This document shows positions 37,747 to 45,019 of a stretch of DNA of 64,000 nucleotides, in pieces (position 1 is the stretch's first letter; every line of letters begins with the position of its first letter). The stretch is from an uncultured Paracoccaceae bacterium (GTDB taxonomy: Bacteria; Pseudomonadota; Alphaproteobacteria; Rhodobacterales; Rhodobacteraceae), in contig CALAXT010000024.1 of the NCBI GenBank assembly GCA_937895435.1, positions 62,001-126,000 of the forward strand, given 5' to 3'. The notes below the pieces were generated by a model, which saw only the letters and a program-made list of their open reading frames with translations, was not told the DNA's origin and ran no database searches. The position numbers were made by a program, and so were the translations under genes.

Positions 37747-38664
37747 TTAAGTGTCAGATGTCGCCAGAACTGCCTGAAATTCGCGCCATTCGCCCCGGCT
37801 CATGCCAGAGCTTTCTTGCGTAACCGCTTGGCCTGCCAACATTTTACGCAGGCATTCCAGCGCCTTGGCCGACAGTGTTGCCCCCCCCATTCGGTAATCT
37901 TCAAACGCGCCAAACGCCAGCGGCACCCAATCGGCCACCAGTTTGCAGATAACATCGGCATAAACGCGAATTTCATATTGTGCATGCGCATCTGCCCGTA
38001 AGCGCAGGAAATGAAACAGATTATGCAGATCGACCTTCCAATACCACTGGGTATAGATGTTCGTGGGCAGGTTCATTCGCGCCAGTTCGCGCGCCAGCCC
38101 CTGCTGGCCGTCTTGTGACAGCATATCGTGATAATGGTCATAACAACGTGCTGCATCGGTTTTCAGCCATTCCAGCACCCGCGCGGCCTCCTCGCCCGTC
38201 AAAACCGCCCCCCGGCCCTGATTATTAATGGTTGATTGCGCTGCCAGATGTTCGGGTGCAGGAATGTAAAATTCCCGATCCATCACTGAATAGCGGGCGG
38301 AATATTCGTTCACATTCGCAGTGCGATGCCGGATCCATTGCCGTGCAACAAAGATGGGCAATTTGACATGCAGCTTGACCTCACACATTTCAAACGGCGT
38401 CGAATGCCAGTGCCGCATCAAGTAACGGATCAACCCGGCATCATCTTGGACATGTTTGGTGCCCGCACCATAGGAAACCCGTGCAGCCTGAACAATGGCG
38501 CTGTCATCGCCCATATAGTCAATCACCCGCACAAAGCCATGATCAAGCACCGTGTGCGCACGATAAAGATGCGATTCCATTCCCTCAGACACGGCGCGCA
38601 ACGTCGGGCGCGGGGTGGCGCGCTGCGCCTCAATCTCGGCAAGCTGTTCGGGTGTTAAAGCCAT
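37747..38664 (-). CDS. thyX: Flavin-dependent thymidylate synthase ThyX
   Basis: A 305-aa FAD-dependent enzyme making dTMP from dUMP, methylenetetrahydrofolate and NADPH. The signature RHRTANVNEYSARYSVMD (RHRx7S) lies near residue 115. No thyA is visible nearby. Start at ATG 38664 behind AAAGGA; the upstream extension to 38724 is not conserved. Confidence 0.95.
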   Translation of the reverse strand: MALTPEQLAEIEAQRATPRPTLRAVSEGMESHLYRAHTVLDHGFVRVIDYMGDDSAIVQAARVSYGAGTKHVQDDAGLIRYLMRHWHSTPFEMCEVKLHVKLPIFVARQWIRHRTANVNEYSARYSVMDREFYIPAPEHLAAQSTINNQGRGAVLTGEEAARVLEWLKTDAARCYDHYHDMLSQDGQQGLARELARMNLPTNIYTQWYWKVDLHNLFHFLRLRADAHAQYEIRVYADVICKLVADWVPLAFGAFEDYRMGGATLSAKALECLRKMLAGQAVTQESSGMSRGEWREFQAVLATSDT

Positions 38665-38936
38665 CTGCGGGGTCCTTTGGCAACAAGAGGGGCCAAGCCT
38701 GCGGCCCGGCGTTGCCCATGTCATAGATTATTGTGCCCGCCCGGGGAAGTGCCCCCGGCCGCGTTGATGACGCAGCCCATGATAATCGTCAAAATCATAA
38801 CCCCATTGGCTCTTGGGACAAACGGATATCGTCGCAGTTCACCCACACCACACCGGCAGCCGTGAATTTGGGCTTGCGCTTGGCTTTCAATCCCGGTTCT
38901 GAATGGGGGGCATTTCCGCCACAAAAGGAGCCCATA

Positions 38937-39365
38937 ATGACGATCCGCTATTTGCACACCATGGTCCGCGTCAAGGATTTGGAAAAATCCATGGCTTTTT
39001 ATCGGCTGTTGGGGCTTGAAGAAACCCGCCGTATGGACAGTGAACAGGGTCGGTTCACCCTGATTTTCATGTGCCCCCCCGGCCAACATGATGCACCGGT
39101 TGAACTGACCTATAATTGGGACGGCGATGATGGTTTGCCCAACGACAGCAGGCATTTTGGGCATCTGGCCTATGAAGTTGATGACATTTATGCCGTTTGT
39201 CAGCATCTGATGGATAATGGTGTGATTTTAAACAGACCGCCCCGCGATGGACGCATGGCGTTTGTCCGCTCACCCGACAATATTTCAATTGAGCTGCTGC
39301 AAAAGGGGGGCGCACGCCCATTGGCCGAGCCATGGACCAGCCTGCCCAATATTGGCCATTGGTAA
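38937..39365 (+). CDS. gloA: Lactoylglutathione lyase (glyoxalase I) GloA
   Basis: A 142-aa vicinal-oxygen-chelate protein with two beta-alpha-beta-beta-beta units and the four glyoxalase metal ligands: His in RYLHTMVRV, Glu in VELTYNW, His in FGHLAYEV and Glu in ISIELLQKG. It converts the methylglyoxal-glutathione hemithioacetal to lactoylglutathione. Preceded by AAAGGAG. The 272-base gap upstream to thyX contains a short CCGGGG/CCCCGG hairpin (38741-38758) and no recognised gene. Confidence 0.9.
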   Translation: MTIRYLHTMVRVKDLEKSMAFYRLLGLEETRRMDSEQGRFTLIFMCPPGQHDAPVELTYNWDGDDGLPNDSRHFGHLAYEVDDIYAVCQHLMDNGVILNRPPRDGRMAFVRSPDNISIELLQKGGARPLAEPWTSLPNIGHW

Positions 39366-39374
39366 ACTGAAGAC

Positions 39375-39397
39375 GCGCAGGCGGCCCCCGCCTGCGC
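39375..39397. terminator. Strong GC stem-loop between converging genes
   Basis: A perfect 10-bp stem GCGCAGGCGG / CCGCCTGCGC with a CCC loop lies between the 3' ends of gloA and the permease operon. There is no T tract, so its termination strength is uncertain. Confidence 0.55.
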
Positions 39398-39417
39398 CCA
39401 GACCGGACCAGACCAGC

Positions 39418-39933
39418 CTAATTCGGCACAGCCGTTCCGTAAGAAATAACCAAACCAACCAAAGTGGCAATACCGCCCGCCACCAAGGGCAACACCGCCC
39501 CAGACACCAGCCGCAGCCGCGTAAACGACGCCCCCAACAGCGGCACTTCGTAAACAAACACCCGGTGCAGCCCAAAAATAGCCCATGAGGTGATAAACGT
39601 CACAAGCGCTGCAGTTGTGGCACCAGATTTCGCAAAGAGAGCCGCAATGGCAAACGAAATCACAGGCCCCGCTGGCACGATCACACCCGTCAGCGCGGCA
39701 ATTGGCAATGCAATCAGCCCAGCATCTTCGCCTAAAAGTGCCGCAATAGCCTGTTGTGGGATCAATTGCGCCAAGAAACCGGCGCCAAGCAGGGCGCAAA
39801 GCATCCGCGGCACCAATTTTGCGAACTGTTCAACCATCCGCTTTAGCACCGGCCCCGCAGGCTCACGGCGGCGCAGCGCCACGATCACAAGGCCCGTGAG
39901 ACAAATCGACAGCAGGATCAGGCCGATGTTCAT
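39418..39933 (-). CDS. Half-size permease (second of pair, ArsP/DUF318-like)
   Basis: A 171-aa membrane protein with about five hydrophobic segments. The motif VTFITSWAIFGLHRVFVYEVPLLGASF is repeated in the upstream partner (see next entry) as AYITSWAILGMQRVLIWDVPFLGAEF. Members of the ArsP/YraQ-type permease family usually carry two such halves in one polypeptide; here they are in two genes that overlap by four bases. Last gene of the bicupin/Rieske-oxygenase operon. Substrate unknown. Confidence 0.65.
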   Translation of the reverse strand: MNIGLILLSICLTGLVIVALRRREPAGPVLKRMVEQFAKLVPRMLCALLGAGFLAQLIPQQAIAALLGEDAGLIALPIAALTGVIVPAGPVISFAIAALFAKSGATTAALVTFITSWAIFGLHRVFVYEVPLLGASFTRLRLVSGAVLPLVAGGIATLVGLVISYGTAVPN

Positions 39934-40604
39934 GCCCCCTGCCCCTTTTCAGCCACCCCTGCGCCACTCGATGAATTGGCCGCATCGCTCGCACCTGTGA
40001 TCGGTCTTAGCGTCAAGGTCAGCGGGATGTTGCGCGCGATCAGACCGGCCAATATTGGCAAAGGCAGGCTGACCAGGGTCCGCAGAATGGCAAATTCAGC
40101 GCCCAAAAACGGAACATCCCAAATCAGCACGCGCTGCATGCCCAATATTGCCCATGAGGTGATATAGGCCACCATCGCCCCACGATCGGCCCCCGATGCC
40201 CCAAGTACCGCCAGCAACGGATAGGCCGATGATGGGCCACCGGGCGTCAAGGCCCCAGCCACGGTCGCAACAACCAACCCAGCCCATCCGGCCTCAGACC
40301 CGACCAACCCTGAAATCCAGCGTCGTGGCAGCATGACCCAGATCAGGGCGGCAATCGACAGCGCCACCAAAAGGCGCGGCAACAACTTCAGCAACATATC
40401 CAAATCAGATTGCAACGCAGCCCACATGACGTCGGCCCCCCGCACCAAATAGCACGCCACCCCAAACCCAGCTGCCACCAGAAAAAAAATCCAAAACTCC
40501 CACCCAAAAGCATCCGCCAATAAATCAGCCGCCCACGATTTTTCACCCGTGGGGGCAGGATTGACCCGTTTTTTTTGCTGCGAAGGATCAAAGTTGGTTG
40601 GCAT
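39930..40604 (-). CDS. Half-size permease (first of pair, ArsP/DUF318-like)
   Basis: A 224-aa membrane protein with roughly five hydrophobic segments and a polar, Lys-rich N-terminus (MPTNFDPSQQKKRVNP). It shares TSWAILGMQRV and a GALTPGGPSSAYPLLAVLG segment with its shorter partner, which has the parallel GVIVPAGPVISFAIAAL. The two probably form a heterodimer equivalent to one full permease. Metals, arsenicals or small acids are possible substrates; the neighbours favour metal or catabolite transport. Confidence 0.65.
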   Translation of the reverse strand: MPTNFDPSQQKKRVNPAPTGEKSWAADLLADAFGWEFWIFFLVAAGFGVACYLVRGADVMWAALQSDLDMLLKLLPRLLVALSIAALIWVMLPRRWISGLVGSEAGWAGLVVATVAGALTPGGPSSAYPLLAVLGASGADRGAMVAYITSWAILGMQRVLIWDVPFLGAEFAILRTLVSLPLPILAGLIARNIPLTLTLRPITGASDAANSSSGAGVAEKGQGA

Positions 40605-40615
40605 CAGGCAGCGCC

Positions 40616-41107
40616 CTAATGGGAATGACCGTGATGGTGATGATCATGGCTGTGGGAATGATCGTGCTCATGCTCGTGATCCTCATGCGAATGGCCATGC
40701 GCCTCATCCTGATCCCGACGATATTGGGCAGTCAGGCGACCGGTTTCGGCGTGACCTGCCATGAAAGCTTCCATGGCGGCACGAAAAAGATCTGCCTCAG
40801 GCGGCAATTGTCCGGCCAAAAAACCAGCCAAACGGGCAAAGGCGATGGTTTGACTGGCCAAGGCATCAATCGTTTCTTCGGGATCAGCCGCAGCACTGTC
40901 AGCCAATGCGCGGGTCAATCCGGCGTTAAAAAGCTGATCCATGTATCGGGCGCGACCGGCTGCACTGGCCAACGCTTTTGGGCCAGATGTTGGGGATACA
41001 GCGGCCTTTTCTTGCGGATCAGACAGCCCCATCATTCGTGACATGACTTTGAAACGGTCTAGCAGATCTTGACCGATTTGAACGTTGTCATCCAATTCGC
41101 CGCACAT
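40616..41107 (-). CDS. Protein with a His-rich C-terminal tail
   Basis: A 163-aa soluble protein. Residues 1-130 are helical with no recognised domain; the last 27 residues hold about 15 His interspersed with Glu/Asp/Ser (starting HGHSHEDHEHEH), a sink for Ni, Co or Zn. It lies directly after a NicO/UreH-like permease in the operon. A metal store or metallochaperone is likely, but the metal is not determined by the sequence. Confidence 0.6.
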   Translation of the reverse strand: MCGELDDNVQIGQDLLDRFKVMSRMMGLSDPQEKAAVSPTSGPKALASAAGRARYMDQLFNAGLTRALADSAAADPEETIDALASQTIAFARLAGFLAGQLPPEADLFRAAMEAFMAGHAETGRLTAQYRRDQDEAHGHSHEDHEHEHDHSHSHDHHHHGHSH

Positions 41108-41162
41108 ATTGCCACCTTTTTTCTAAAAACCCAAACCGTGCGGCCCAAAGCCTGTGCGCGCG

Positions 41163-41882
41163 CTATTGCGCCAAAGATTGCAGAACCTGACCGTTTTCAA
41201 ACATCACCATGGCCCCGACCCAAAGGGCCGCGCAGCCAATGCTAAGCCCCGTTGCCCGGCGCACCCAAAGCGTGCTGCGCTGCGCGAGGGACAGGGGAAA
41301 ACTGGCCACCATTGAGACCGCCGCCATGCCCGCCATTGACCCCAAACCAAAAACCGCAAAATAGGCCAGCGCTTGACCCAAGGTTTCCGTTGCACTGATT
41401 GTCAGCGCCAGCAGGGCCCCTGAACCGGCAGCCCCATGCACCAATCCAACCACCAAAGCCCGTAGATTGGTGGCACGGTGGGTGTGATCATGCACGCTTT
41501 CGCGGTGCGTGACAGTGTCGGCCGCATGTGAATGCAGATGCAAATGCGCAGCGCCATCATGTTCGTGCACATGGACATGTACGCGATCACGATACATTTG
41601 CCACAATGTTTGGGCACCCAGAAAGACGATCATCACGCCAACCGCAAATTCCAGCCCCGCCTGAACCCGCCCACTGATCGTTAACCCCAAAGCCACCACC
41701 GCCGAACACAGCACAAAAAGCGCCAGCGTGTGCCCCAAGCCCCAAAAGGCACCACGCGCAATCAATGCGCGCCGCCCCCCCTTTTTTGTCAGCATATTTG
41801 AGACGGCCGCTAAATGGTCGGTTTCCAGCGCATGGCCCATACCAATTACAAAGGCCAAGGGCATGATGGCAAACAGGGTCAT
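41163..41882 (-). CDS. NicO/UreH-type nickel-cobalt permease
   Basis: A 239-aa membrane protein with about six helices. The first helix carries GMGHALETDHLAAVSNM, the HxxxxDH signature of nickel/cobalt and urease-accessory UreH permeases. A cytoplasmic loop is strongly His-rich (VHVHVHEHDG...HLHLHSH, about residues 101-135). These carriers move Ni2+, Co2+ or related metal ions. It is followed by the His-tailed protein and preceded by a protein of unknown family. AGGAGAGG precedes its start. Confidence 0.8.
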   Translation of the reverse strand: MTLFAIMPLAFVIGMGHALETDHLAAVSNMLTKKGGRRALIARGAFWGLGHTLALFVLCSAVVALGLTISGRVQAGLEFAVGVMIVFLGAQTLWQMYRDRVHVHVHEHDGAAHLHLHSHAADTVTHRESVHDHTHRATNLRALVVGLVHGAAGSGALLALTISATETLGQALAYFAVFGLGSMAGMAAVSMVASFPLSLAQRSTLWVRRATGLSIGCAALWVGAMVMFENGQVLQSLAQ

Positions 41883-41892
41883 AAACCTCTCC

Positions 41893-42420
41893 TCAGGCGC
41901 GCAGCGCCGTCAGCATTGCGGGGATAAAATCGTTTTCTGACGCGACAACCAAAACCGACGCATAGGGCCGCAGGGCAGCCACGATCCGGTCAACCGAACT
42001 TTTGGACAGACCGTCGGCCAAAACCAGCCCTGCCAGCATGATCTTGCGCTCATAGGCTTCGCGGGCAATCACCTCGGCCGCACCAATGCGGGTATCTGAA
42101 CTGGCCAGCATGACCACAACATCTGCGCCCTTGATCTCGGCCGACAAAAGAACAGCCCGACCATCAGGTGCGCTCAGCGGCAGATCATCAACGCCAGTCG
42201 CATCGGGATCAATTTGCGACGCACCCCCAACAGTCAGAAAATGCGCACCATTCCAAGGATCTTCGGTGATGGCAAACATTGCCTCGGCGGCGCCCGCGTC
42301 CAACGCGAAAATGCGCGACGCGCGGGTCAGTGCATTGGGATAGGGCACCCGAAACCGTGCCTCGGCCGCAGTTGCGGCTTTGGCACAGCTTGAGAGTAAC
42401 GTAGGGCGAACGGTTTCCAT
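41893..42420 (-). CDS. Unknown protein, 175 aa, in the oxygenase operon
   Basis: A soluble 175-aa protein of a kind I do not recognise. It has an alternating beta/alpha pattern, including GADVVVMLASSDTRIGAAEVIAREAYERKI and a C-terminal VIPAMLTALRA-like ending (DFIPAMLTALRA), which gives a Rossmann-like impression but no full GxGxxG motif. It starts eight bases after the Rieske oxygenase and ends ten bases before the NicO-type permease, so it should act in the same process. Confidence 0.55.
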   Translation of the reverse strand: METVRPTLLSSCAKAATAAEARFRVPYPNALTRASRIFALDAGAAEAMFAITEDPWNGAHFLTVGGASQIDPDATGVDDLPLSAPDGRAVLLSAEIKGADVVVMLASSDTRIGAAEVIAREAYERKIMLAGLVLADGLSKSSVDRIVAALRPYASVLVVASENDFIPAMLTALRA

Positions 42421-42427
42421 CTTGGCC

Positions 42428-43714
42428 TCAGACCGACGTTTGCTTGACGCCCGTGCGCACGCGCAGATCGTCTTTCATGGCATCAGCAAAGTTTTCCTCG
42501 GGCGGAAGAACCCGCGCGGCCGACCGGACTAATTGATGCTCGGGCACGCGGCCTGGGGGCATTTCACCCTTATCACGCAACGCAACAGCGGCTTTGCGTA
42601 AGCGATGGCGTGCCATGATGATACCGTTATCTGTCGACACCAGATTTTCTTTGGTGCGATCAACAATCGGGCCCATGCTTTCTTGCAAAGACGCATCCTG
42701 CATCGCGATGCCCCAGATACCTGAATAGGTATCGCCACGGCGCTGCGCGTCACGGTCCATCAAGTAATCATTGTCTTTGTTCTGCAATGGCCGGAACGAA
42801 CCGGGGACGTATTTGTTGTGCACACCATAGCCATCCACCATCGCTTGACGCTCTTCCGTGGTCAGCGCACGCGTGGGATGATAATCAAATGACCACGCCC
42901 AGCAGTTTTCATCATCAATTGGCACCCAGAAATGCCCATGCATCGGGTGATCACCGCGCGGTGGCACCATGGTGAAAGACGGCATGATCCAAGGCGTGAT
43001 GCGCCAATAGTAATGACCCTCTTCAGCCATGCGGCGTGCACCGATATAAAGCCCGCCGTCTGACTCTGAAACTTCAAACACCGGCTTTTTGTCAGCTTGA
43101 TTGTATTTGTTGCCCTTGGCGCCTTTAAACAGCGGATCACTGTTCAGGCTGCCCGAGTGCAGAAACGACACATGGCTGGAATCAATGCCACCTTCCATCG
43201 CTTGCAGCCAATTGCATTCCTGCCAACGCTTTGAGGTAAATGTCTGCTCGGCCGGAACGGTTGCAAATTCCCATGTCGGCTCTGGTGGGCGTGTTTCCTT
43301 GTCGCCCATATGGGTCCAAAGCACATCACCAACCTTGATCAGCGGATAGCCCTTCAGCTTGATCTTTCCGCAAAAGCCTGATTCCTCAGGCTCGGATGGC
43401 ACCTCGACGCATTGGCCGGTATGGTCATATTTCCACCCGTGATAGGGGCAGCGCAAACCGCCCTCTTCATTGCGGCCAAACCACAGTGACACGCCTCGGT
43501 GGGCACAGAACTCATCCATCAACCCATAGCGGCCTTTACTGTCACGAAACGCAATTAGACGCTCGCCCAGCAGTTTCACCCGCACGGGAGGGCAGTCGTC
43601 TTCAGGCAGTTCGCTGGCCAACAGCGCCGGAATCCAATAGCTGCGAAACATCGCGCCCATGGCGGTGCCATTGTCTGTTTGGGTCAGAAGATCATTCACC
43701 TCTTTACGAAGCAT
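42428..43714 (-). CDS. Rieske non-heme iron oxygenase, phthalate 4,5-dioxygenase-like
   Basis: A 428-aa oxygenase large subunit. The Rieske 2Fe-2S ligands are in FCAHRGVSLWFGRN and LRCPYHGWKYD (CxHx16CxxH, near residues 70-90). The mononuclear iron site is expected in the segment SHVSFLHSG and the later Asp-rich region. The sequence follows the phthalate/vanillate O-demethylase branch (single-component alpha subunit), so the substrate is likely an aromatic carboxylate. Its reductase is encoded at 47749-48738 on the other strand. A strong AAGGAGGA precedes the ATG. Confidence 0.88.
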   Translation of the reverse strand: MLRKEVNDLLTQTDNGTAMGAMFRSYWIPALLASELPEDDCPPVRVKLLGERLIAFRDSKGRYGLMDEFCAHRGVSLWFGRNEEGGLRCPYHGWKYDHTGQCVEVPSEPEESGFCGKIKLKGYPLIKVGDVLWTHMGDKETRPPEPTWEFATVPAEQTFTSKRWQECNWLQAMEGGIDSSHVSFLHSGSLNSDPLFKGAKGNKYNQADKKPVFEVSESDGGLYIGARRMAEEGHYYWRITPWIMPSFTMVPPRGDHPMHGHFWVPIDDENCWAWSFDYHPTRALTTEERQAMVDGYGVHNKYVPGSFRPLQNKDNDYLMDRDAQRRGDTYSGIWGIAMQDASLQESMGPIVDRTKENLVSTDNGIIMARHRLRKAAVALRDKGEMPPGRVPEHQLVRSAARVLPPEENFADAMKDDLRVRTGVKQTSV

Positions 43715-43774
43715 CTCAATTCCTCCTTATTCCGGCGCGCATCTGGCGCGACTGGTTCCGAAACTCTGCCGACC

Positions 43775-44890
43775 TTATGACAGCGGCGGCAAGTCTGCTT
43801 TTTCTGCCTCATAGGCGGCATCCATGCGCGGTGCCAATCCGTTTTTGGCCAGCGCATCCGAAAACATTGTTCGGACATCGGCGCTTTCATCGGCATAGTC
43901 AATCTGATCGCCACCAATACGGCTTGAAATCCAGGCCTTTGGTACGCCCTGAGCGTTACGGATCGCGACGCCCTCATATTTGAACGCCAGATAACGCGCA
44001 GGCGTTGTGCCGGTGTTGAAGTGCTGGTGATACCACATGTTTGGCGGCACAATCATTGAGCCAACTTTCCATTCATACCGGGTTGGCGCCTCACCCTCGG
44101 GGTTCATCAGGCTGTAGCCCTCACCCGACAAAATGATCACATGCGCGCCGGGACCGTGGCGGTGACACTTTTTATAGGTGCCAATCGGGAACTGGCTGAT
44201 ATGGCTGTTCATTGAACTTTTGGCCAATTGGAAACGGATATGCCCGCCGCCTGCCCCACGTTCTTTAGCCTCAATCAAGGGCAGGTTAACCGCATCGGCA
44301 ACAAAGTTTGTTTCCATCAACAGACCTTTTTGCTCACCCTGATCGGCAAAGTAATCCGGCTCGCCCGAAAAACGGCCTTTGAAATCATAGGGAGTGTTGA
44401 ACAAAAATTCCGGCTCTTCAAACACATTCAAAAGGGGTGGCATGTTGGTTACGGACACAAAACGTGCAGGCGCACTGCCGGACCCGTTAAAGTGCTGATG
44501 ATGTGCGTTCAGCGGAATACCAAAGATCGCACCGGGGCCCCACTCAAAGCTGGCGCGATCGCCATTGTCATTCCAAACGGTCGTTGACCCACGACCCGAC
44601 AGGATCAAAATCGTTTCCTCATAAAGCTGGCGCTGCGGTGCCAACTTGCTGCCAGCCGGAATTTCCATGACATAGCAGTCATTCGATGTGCGCGATGCAT
44701 CATGGTTGATGAACACGGCATTACCACCCCGCCGCGCCCAAGGCTTCAGCTCGACATCATGCAGGCTGGGAACATAAAGCCCATTGATGATGTCCAGCCC
44801 TTCAGCCGCAATAAAACGCGTGTAGGGCGTTTCTTTCTCAGTTCTGAATTTATCGGCCAGTTTATCGGACACGATGGCGCTCTTAACCAT
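43775..44890 (-). CDS. Bicupin protein (gentisate dioxygenase-like)
   Basis: A 371-aa protein with two cupin domains. The N-terminal one has YEETILILSGRG and NAHHQHFNGSG; the C-terminal one has YKKCHRHGPGAHVIILSGEG and MWYHQHFNTG. The double-cupin layout and length fit gentisate 1,2-dioxygenase and related ring-cleaving or isomerising enzymes. The C-terminal domain keeps the HxH (CHRH) pair; in the N-terminal domain the corresponding residues are Tyr/Glu, so it may bind metal only in one half. Start at ATG 44890 behind AAGGAG. First gene of the leftward operon. Confidence 0.8.
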   Translation of the reverse strand: MVKSAIVSDKLADKFRTEKETPYTRFIAAEGLDIINGLYVPSLHDVELKPWARRGGNAVFINHDASRTSNDCYVMEIPAGSKLAPQRQLYEETILILSGRGSTTVWNDNGDRASFEWGPGAIFGIPLNAHHQHFNGSGSAPARFVSVTNMPPLLNVFEEPEFLFNTPYDFKGRFSGEPDYFADQGEQKGLLMETNFVADAVNLPLIEAKERGAGGGHIRFQLAKSSMNSHISQFPIGTYKKCHRHGPGAHVIILSGEGYSLMNPEGEAPTRYEWKVGSMIVPPNMWYHQHFNTGTTPARYLAFKYEGVAIRNAQGVPKAWISSRIGGDQIDYADESADVRTMFSDALAKNGLAPRMDAAYEAEKADLPPLS

Positions 44891-44984
44891 GACAGCTCCT
44901 TGGGTTTGCCAGCCCGAACCAATCTTTGCGCCGGGCAATTATTTTCGTTGCGTTGACGTTATGCCACAGCTACTGTTCCGTCAA

Positions 44985-44999
44985 TGGACCGGTGGTCCG
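44985..44999. promoter_or_regulatory. Palindromic operator, TGGACCGGTGGTCCG
   Basis: A 5-bp inverted repeat GGACC/GGTCC with a 3-base spacer lies in the bicupin/EutA divergent promoter region, with a half-site GTTCCG at 44975-44980. It shares its layout and ten of fifteen bases with the palindrome at 60609-60623. The IclR protein encoded in the rightward operon is a likely binder. Confidence 0.5.
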
Positions 45000-45019
45000 C
45001 ATAGAGGAACGCACATCCC

